DNA of 64,000 nucleotides from Heracleum sosnowskyi (Eukaryota; Streptophyta; Magnoliopsida; Apiales; Apiaceae): NCBI GenBank assembly GCA_030848705.1, contig CM061243.1, positions 104,830,436-104,894,435 of the forward strand. The letters run 5' to 3'. The notes beneath the pieces were generated by a model that ran no database searches, had not been told where the DNA came from, and saw nothing but the letters and a program-made list of their open reading frames with translations. Position numbers and translations under genes: made by a program. This document shows, in pieces, positions 58,150 through 64,000 of the stretch (position 1 is the stretch's first letter; every line of letters begins with the position of its first letter).

Positions 58150-58710
58150 AAATACATAATCACGTACCATATTTGAAAAATAAAATACAAAATTTAAAAA
58201 AAAATGTGAATCACCATCAATTTTACTCTAAAGTTTAAGTAATTTTAAAAATAGGATACATGTCACTTCATGTAAAAGGATTTTTAACCCGAAATTAGAA
58301 AATTATGTAGCACAATGGTTAGAAAGATTAATTGCTTGGATGATGTTAGTGGTTTAATTCATTGTACAAATAAATTTCGCTCATTTTTTCCATTGAATAA
58401 GAAAGTGATAATTTTTTTGTAAATTGATTGTATATATAATTGCGTACCATATTTTAAAATACAAAATTTTGAAAATAATGTGTATCACTAATTATTTTTA
58501 CTCAAAACTTAAATTAATAATAATAAAAAAGGACAAAAGAGATGTCGAGTTTATGTAAAATGATTTTTAACTCAAAACTCAAAAAACTATGTAGCACAAT
58601 GGTTAAGGAGGTTGAATTGTTTAGAGGAGGTTGCTGGTTCAATTCACCACTTAAGCAAAATTATCTCATTTTTTCTACAGAGAGTGGCATATTCATGTAA
58701 TTTTGTAACA
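58150..58710. repeat. Diverged tandem duplication (period about 280 bp) with tRNA-like boxes
   Basis: Two successive units share CGTACCATATTT (58163 and 58443), ATGTGNATCAC, GTAAAANGATTTTTAAC and GTAGCACAATGGTTA, then GCTCATTTTTTC/TCTCATTTTTTC. GTAGCACAATGG with GGTTCAATTC (second unit) resembles the A and B boxes of a tRNA-derived SINE head. The second unit is the better preserved. Confidence 0.6.
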
Positions 58711-58801
58711 TAAAAGGGTATAATTGTACTTTCACATGGAGTTTATTGGCTCAAAATGCCCCTAAAATATGTCATTGTTCTCCTATTATATATAGAAGAG
58801 A

Positions 58802-59200
58802 TTGATAGTATAGCATTAATATAATCGTATCTAAAACGTAATTTTTTTACTACACTTCCTATATTTCTAATTCTAATTCTAATGATACAACAAAAGACAC
58901 CAATTAAAGAAAAGATTTATGTTTAATATATATAATATAATTTTAGATATAATAAAATGATTGAGAAATAAAAAAAAAGGCACTTGTAATAGTTATGACA
59001 AGTACAGTATCATAATTACACAGCAACATCACTCCACATTTTAATCGCTAGGTTGAGGTATCGTTTCTTAAGCGCTAAGTTGATTTTGAATCATTCAGAA
59101 GCTAAAAATGCAAAACAAACAATCTTATTTGTTTAAATATCCATCATTCAGTTAAGTTAGGGTCATAAAGATGTTTACAAATGATCCCTAACTATTATTT
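58802..59200. other. AT-rich spacer between the Helitron and the Copia fragment
   Basis: No frame or clear element boundary seen. It may include a heavily decayed end of the neighbouring Copia fragment. Confidence 0.4.
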
Positions 59201-59494
59201 ATGTTAACGGAGGAATTTGTGATAACAAAGTTTGAGGTTACACGCCGGAATAAAGATCTATGATGGTGGTTTGGTGACTGAACAGTCGTCGGAGAATGAT
59301 GAACAGAAGTAACAAATGACGCAAAATAAGGAGAATGCGATGAATAAGCAAAATCGGGCAGTTGAGTGGACTTACGTATACGAGTGGACTTCCGAATGGG
59401 TAGAGGATTCGAAATCTAGTTAAACGATTGAGTGGGAGGAGTATCCAAAATTTCTGCTGACGATTGAGTAGTTGTAGAAGCAGGTGGATATGTT

Positions 59495-60036
59495 GGAATT
59501 TGAGATATATATCACATTTGTTCTAACACAAAGATATACATCACATTTGTTCTACAATATCTGATGTCTAAGACCTAAATATACATCAATAAAAATGTGC
59601 GAAAACTGATGTCTAACAGAAAGATATACATCGCAATTTTTCTATAATATCCGATGTCTAAGAAACAAATAAAAATCACTTTTTATTTATAATATCTGAT
59701 GTCTAAAACCAAAACAGACATCAGACCAAAGTGATGTCTAAGAGAAGAATATAAATCACTTTTTTTTCTTCTAAAAGGTGATGTTTATGAGTTCATTACT
59801 TAGCGTGTTATATATTTTCTAGAATATAATGCAAGTACTTTGTTTATAAAATCAATTATATCTATAAAAAAAATTGTATCATAGACATCCAAATTTAAAT
59901 TATAACCGATGTGTATGTTAAGTACAGACATCGGTTTCTGACCGATGTCTAAGATAGGCATCACCGACAAAGACATCGGTTGGAACAACATAGACATCGG
60001 CTAGAAACCGATGTCTATTGACCCTTTTCTTGTAGT
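59495..60036. mobile_element. CACTA-type (En/Spm) transposon terminal fragment
   Basis: The right end is TTTTCTTGTAGTG (60024-60036), the inverse of the plant CACTA terminus CACTACAAGAAAA. Subterminal repeats, ACCGATGTCTA and AGACATCGGT-type words in both orientations, fill 59870-60020, with decayed GATGTCTA copies further left. No matching CACTA end is clear at the left, where TATCACATTTGTTCT may be its remnant. It interrupts the Copia linker region. Confidence 0.72.
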
Positions 60037-60399
60037 GTATGGATGTCTCGGGAACTGAGTACTAGAATTTGTGGTTGAAGTTTCCTTAGTGTCTGTGTCA
60101 AAAAGATCAATACGAATAAGATCTTCTCGTGTCATATGATGTGAACTAGAAGGAACTGAGAAAAATAGAATATGCTCCAAAAAGTAAACATGTCGAGAAA
60201 CATTCAATTTCCGACTAACCGGATCAAAACAACGATATCCTTTCTGAGTAACACCATAGCCCAAAAAGACACATAAAGCAGACTTAGAGGATAACTTAGT
60301 ACGCTCAACCTGAGGTTTAAGCACAAAACAGGTACAACCAAAGACACACAACGAAGCATAATCATGCACTTCTTCATATAATTTCTCAAAAGGAGACAA
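60001..60399 (-). pseudogene. Copia integrase C-terminal part, fragment
   Basis: Contains the Copia integrase tail: LSPFEKLYEEV, YASLCVFGCTCFVL, LSSKSALCVFLGYGVTQKGYRCFDP, a pattern shared by most plant Copia elements. It is preceded by an in-frame stop where Tyr is expected (A*NSGLSPF, near 60410). The last residues of the frame are CACTA sequence, so the real Copia part stops at about 60037. Confidence 0.82.
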
Positions 60400-60462
60400 A
60401 CCCGAATTTTAAGCAGTTGGAATTCTGTTAATCACATAAACAACAGTAAGAAGTGCTTCACC

Positions 60463-61494
60463 CTAAAATACACTAGGAACATCAGCTGACAACAAAAATG
60501 AGTGAGTTGTTTCAACAAGATGACGATATTTTCTTTCAGCAACACCGTTTTGTTGAGGAGTGTCGGTACATGAGGTTTGACGTATGGTCCCATCGAAAGC
60601 AATCAATCGACAAAAAGCATTAGAATTGTATTCACCTCCCAAATCACAACGAAAACATTTAATGACGGCATTATGTTGAGTTTTTATATGAGCTCTTAAA
60701 TCTTTGAAAATATCCAGAAAAGTAGACATGCACTTCATAAGATAAATCCACGTATAACTAGTAAAATCATCAATAAACGAAACATAATATCTAGATCCTT
60801 CTTTTGTAGGCATAGGATCAGGTCCCCACACATCAAAATGTACAATATCAAACGGAGCGAGAGAATATGTAACACTCTTATGAAAAGGTAAAACAACAAA
60901 TTTCGCCAATTTACAACCACTACAATCAGAAATATCATGAGCTTTCAATTGTCCTAAGGCTCCAGTTGAGACCAAAAACTGTAAACGAGACTGTGAAACA
61001 TGACCTAAACGAGCATGCAATAGGTAAAAATCAGAGGACAAATCACTCAAACGAAAAGATGACAAATTAACACTAGGAGTTCTAATAGCAAATATATTAA
61101 GTTCATCCAAAACATAAAGTCCTCCCTGCTTACGACCTTTCCTGGTCACCTTTTGAGATCTAAGATCCATAACATAACAAGTAGTAGAAGAAAATGAGAC
61201 CAAATAACATGATTCACATAATTGACTAATTGAAACAAGATTTAGCTTGAGATCCGGAATAAAATAAACATCAAAGAGAGCCACAGTTTGAGTAACAACA
61301 GAACCAACACCTTTCAATGGCATATGAGTGCCATTAGCAGTCATGATGGACAAAGATGAATGAGCATACAACGAAATAAAAGACGACAAATGCGGAGACA
61401 TATGATGAGATGCACCCGAATCCGGAATCCATAAAGAAGAAAACATACTTGAAGTACTAGTTGACAAAAGACTTGTTGACGATGAGACATACAT
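60463..61494 (-). pseudogene. pol: Copia protease and integrase core, fragment
   Basis: An open frame of 343 aa with protease active site WIPDSGASHHMSPH near residue 25, a pre-integrase HARLGHVSQSRL block with CSGCKLAK zinc ligands, and the integrase core (FDIVHFDVWGP, YYVSFIDDFTSYTW, CDLGGEY, PQQNGVAERKYRHLVE). It ends at a TAG after PSVF, where the element once continued with GEALLTVVYVINR. The DLGGEY block stands where DNGxEF/Y is usual. Confidence 0.85.
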
Positions 61495-62050
61495 GGCGAA
61501 AAACTGTTGAAATTAAACTAAATCTGAGCCGAAAACGAATTCAAAACCCAATACGTAACCAAACCCGAAACCAAATTCAAAATCCAAATCAACAATTTTC
61601 CAATCCGAGAGCAAATCTCAATCAAAAAACTCAATCCAAATCCAATATCAGTACCAAATTCAAAACCAAATCTAACCTGAATAATTGCTTCTGTAATAAA
61701 AAATCAAATCAATGAACAACACCCAAATCAGAAGATCAACAATGACGTATAAAAGGAATGAAAATCAGTCTGTTTGAACACCTATAATTCGACCTTCTGG
61801 ACCTCTAAATACGATCTTCACCGTTCAAAATTTATATATTAATGCAAAGAAGACTCAGTAAAAATTTCAAGCCGATCCGACGGTTGAAACTCTGGGAGTT
61901 ACAAAACAAGCTGGCTGATCTGGGCAGAAAAATTCATGCGAATTTTCACAATAAATTCTTTTCGTAGCATAATTCTATATTTTTAACAATTCGATCGAAG
62001 TTCTACAATTATCTCCGATCAAGTGATCCGAAACCAAGCTCTTGAGACCA
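61495..62050 (-). other. Copia fragment leader with CCAAAT-rich low-complexity stretch
   Basis: 61510-61690 is a low-complexity run of CCAAATTCAAAA-like words, with no gag recognised. Next to the LTR, TGGTCTCAAGAGC (minus strand) is a decayed Met-tRNA primer site (usual TGGTATCAGAGC). Confidence 0.5.
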
Positions 62051-62254
62051 TGTTAACTTTAGAAATACGAGAGAAAACTAAGATTTTATTATAACAATTT
62101 GAAGTTTATAATACATGCTCAATACCTATATAGCAAACTAGTATAAACTAAATTCCTGAAAATACCCTTAAAAATATAAATAATATAATAACTATATATA
62201 ATCTACACAAGGTACCGTAATGTGGCAATGCCTTGAGCTAAAGTTAATTAAACA
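62051..62254 (-). repeat. LTR of the short-LTR Copia fragment, 204 bp
   Basis: Plus-strand ends TGTTAACTTTAG...CTAAAGTTAATTAAACA give TG...CA on the minus strand with extended inverted ends. The position beside the primer-like site identifies it as the 5' LTR. No partner LTR was found. Confidence 0.72.
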
Positions 62255-62929
62255 TTCCCTCAATCTTAACACTGGTATCTCAACAAATTTTTAGAAATCA
62301 AGATACAGAGATCAAAAATAACTTCATCCAGAGTAAGATCCGAATATAGGAGCAGAACCAATCTGTAAAAAACTAAAGATTGAGTAGGACAATAATAGTG
62401 CCACAATTCATAAGCAAAAATAATTTAAACTAAAGAATGTTGTGCTCTCGGTCTTTTCAACTCCAAGGGTTGCTTCACAAACTTCTTATAAAAATTGTTA
62501 TTATACAGGTTCTTTCCAAATTGTTCTTATTTTAGAGCTCTTTAATTTGCAGGGAGGGACCAGGAGAGTGTTGGAATTGATTTTTGTTTCTATTTTATTA
62601 AAATTTGACAGTGTGTTTCTTGGAGTTGTTCTAAACCCTCATTTTTGGCTTACTTTGAGAAAATCAATTTTTCTCACTACTTTTCTCGACCCAACCTAAT
62701 TCGTGTCAAAATTCTCCGATTTTTAATTTATGATTTTCTTTTAGGAAAAACAAATTATCCTAAAAAAGTTTATACGATTTCGTAGCGAGATGAATTCGAA
62801 AATTTATTGAAGGCGAGAATAACGGCTCATAAATGCAGCCATTTGAGAAAACACAAAATTGATCCCATTTTGGCCCATCTCAATTGATATTTTTTTTGTT
62901 TTTAAACTGCTAAAACTTATCTCCTCGCG
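62255..62929. promoter_or_regulatory. Host intergenic DNA, probable promoter region of the right-edge gene
   Basis: No long frame with recognisable content. The stretch leads into a CT-rich leader at 62930. GGCCCA-type (62872-62877) sequence, common in promoters of housekeeping plant genes, is present. The start site is not fixed. Confidence 0.35.
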
Positions 62930-63003
62930 ATCTTCGTACTCCCTCCTCAATTTTTGAATTGAGCGAAGCTTCTCTCTCCCTCCTCAATTTTTAAACTCTC
63001 TCC

Positions 63004-63045
<42 letters not shown>

Positions 63046-63129
63046 CCCCCTCTCTCTCCCTCTCTCTCTCTCCGCTGTATCGCCGGCGAATCTCTCCGAC
63101 TCGAAGTTTGCTGCAAATCTCATCACTTT
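62930..63129 (+). promoter_or_regulatory. 5' UTR exon with (CT)n microsatellite, gene continues beyond the window
   Basis: A pyrimidine-rich leader with a (CT)n run (about 63000-63070), then GCCGGCGAATCTCTCC and an exon end before GTAAGTTT (donor 63130-63131). This is the usual form of a plant 5' UTR exon followed by a leader intron. The coding part is not in the window, so the product is unknown. Confidence 0.55.
63000..63070. repeat. (CT)n microsatellite
   Basis: Nearly uninterrupted CT dinucleotides with a short C-run in the middle. Confidence 0.95.
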
Positions 63130-64000
63130 GTAAGTTTAATTTGGTTTCGATACATTATGTATGTATGTATCTTTGTGTGTATATGTGACTGCGATTGGCT
63201 TGTTTGTTTGATTATTTCACTTTTGCCGCCAATACACAATTCAAATTTAGCTAAAAATTGATGAATTTCGGACTTTGAAGTTGTGAAACCCTAACTTATG
63301 ATTAAATTCGAGTTATGTGTTTGTTTGCTCTAAAATTTGGAGGAATATTGTAGTGACGAGTATATAATCTCTCCGGTTCGATAGGTTCCGATTTTTCGAA
63401 AATCAAATTAGTAGGATTTTCATCCAACGAGACTATGACACTTTAGATACTGCTGAAATATGGATGAATTTTAGATTTTGGAGCTGTAAGACCTAATTTA
63501 CGATCTTACTTTCGAGTTACGTGTTTGAATTTCTGTAATCAAATTAGAAGTGTATGAAATTTATGTAAGGATGATAAATTGTAAGGTAACAAGTGCTAAT
63601 TATGATTGTAGTTCCATCAATCATGAGATCATACATGCTTTCTCTGATATTGAAAGACAGCTGAAACTTCTTGAATGGCGTGTTTTAGTTATAAGATGTC
63701 ATGTTTTGATAATTATAGTTTGAAATGTTTACCTTTAATAGCATGTGAATTACATGGAACAAATGCGACTTGCGAGTATATCGTTCTTGATATATGGAGA
63801 GGGTAATAAAAGAACCTGTAATCTGTGTCATTTCTTGTTTTCATTTTTCGGTTATTTAAAGTTAATACTGGAATGTACAAGTCCAAAACTGAGACTAGTT
63901 GTAAACTTTAGACCTATTTGTGTAGTGTCTTGAAAACGTTTTTTGATCTGTATGGCAAGTTATACTTAGTTTTACGGATTACCATAGTTATGATTTTTCC
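63130..64000 (+). other. Probable leader intron of the right-edge gene
   Basis: Begins GTAAGTTT and is T-rich without a convincing coding exon. No acceptor could be chosen before the window ends. Confidence 0.4.

Larger units (their letters stand above)
55766..58801 (-). mobile_element. Non-autonomous Helitron, about 3.0 kb
   Basis: On the minus strand it starts TCTCTTCTATATATAATAG (58801 downward) and ends with a hairpin (ACCCGTGC, 3-nt loop, GCACGGGT at 55777-55795), a 10-nt spacer and CTAG. The flanks are A at the 5' side and T at the 3' side, the A^T insertion of Helitrons, with no target duplication. No Rep/helicase frame is present. It contains a 280-bp tandem duplication near its 5' end and AT-rich filler elsewhere. 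Confidence 0.82.
59200..62254 (-). mobile_element. Decayed short-LTR Copia fragment, minus strand
   Basis: Keeps one LTR (62051-62254), a degenerate primer site beside it, protease and integrase (61494-60001), and a linker piece beyond the CACTA insertion (about 59490-59210, with PLPIRKSTRIRK-like sequence). A convincing gag is missing, as are RT, RNase H and the other LTR. It belongs to a different Copia lineage from A to C, with small LTRs and no extra coding region. Confidence 0.75.

Noticed and set aside
58590..58680. Functional tRNA gene
   Set aside because: A- and B-like boxes are present but the cloverleaf does not close, and a decayed tandem partner exists. SINE-like remnant is the better reading.
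62442..62699. 85-aa open frame upstream of the CT-rich leader
   Set aside because: No known domain, low-complexity hydrophobic composition, no clear codon bias or splice context. Treated as chance.
1..64000. Bacterial or viral origin of the window
   Set aside because: GT-AG introns, ORC3, plant-type LTR elements, a Helitron and MITEs place it in a plant nuclear genome.

Overview
The window is plant nuclear DNA, from a eudicot by its overall character. It has intron-containing genes with GT-AG splice sites, AT-rich spacers, and mostly nested LTR retrotransposons. The host backbone is one recognisable gene on the minus strand plus the first untranslated exon of a second gene at the right edge. 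The minus-strand gene is ORC3, origin recognition complex subunit 3. Its exons run from 23947 down past the left edge, and this copy carries a premature TGA and a problem at its last visible splice junction. Most of the rest is transposable elements.

Layout. 1-100: left remainder of ORC3. 102-16860: Sirevirus-type Copia element A, plus strand, target duplication CATAT, sitting in an ORC3 intron and split by a 3.2-kb gypsy-type solo LTR (5906-9147). 16866-23947: ORC3 exons and introns, one intron holding a 277-bp Mutator-like MITE (19184-19460). 24195-49156: Sirevirus-type Copia element B, plus strand, target duplication AATTT, starting about 250 bp upstream of the ORC3 start codon. B is split in its reverse-transcriptase region by a young, coding-intact Athila element on the minus strand (30023-40585). 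49613-55700: a non-coding LTR element D (482-bp LTRs, target duplication ATAGA) holding a minus-strand fragment of a third Sirevirus, C (50633 to about 54250-54330). 55766-58801: a non-autonomous Helitron, minus strand. About 59200-62254: a decayed short-LTR Copia fragment, minus strand, with a CACTA-type terminal fragment inside. 62255-64000: host DNA with a (CT)n-rich 5' UTR exon and a leader-intron donor.

The three Sireviruses are the most interesting part. A and B share this order: LTR, initiator-Met-tRNA primer site, gag with two zinc knuckles, protease, integrase, RT, RNase H, a long spacer with a TATA-like box, then a second long coding region of about 4-5 kb before the 3' LTR. The 3' half of that coding region also survives in C. 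It encodes an N-terminal domain, a Pro/Ser/Thr-rich linker with a basic nuclear-localisation-like cluster, a coiled-coil stretch and a C-terminal domain. It contains internal copies of the polypurine tract. No signal peptide or clear membrane segment is visible, so an envelope role looks doubtful.

Each Sirevirus also carries its own short motif, repeated many times in both orientations: TTCGATRGTTTTT in A, CTGTCA/TGACAG in B, GGTATGACCT in C. In A and B the motif lies in the LTRs and in the spacer before the extra coding region. In B it also lies inside coding sequence, where it forces Ala/Thr-Val dipeptide repeats. I consider this element-private motif system the best candidate for something not fully described.

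All alignments and difference counts here were made by eye. No database search was run.
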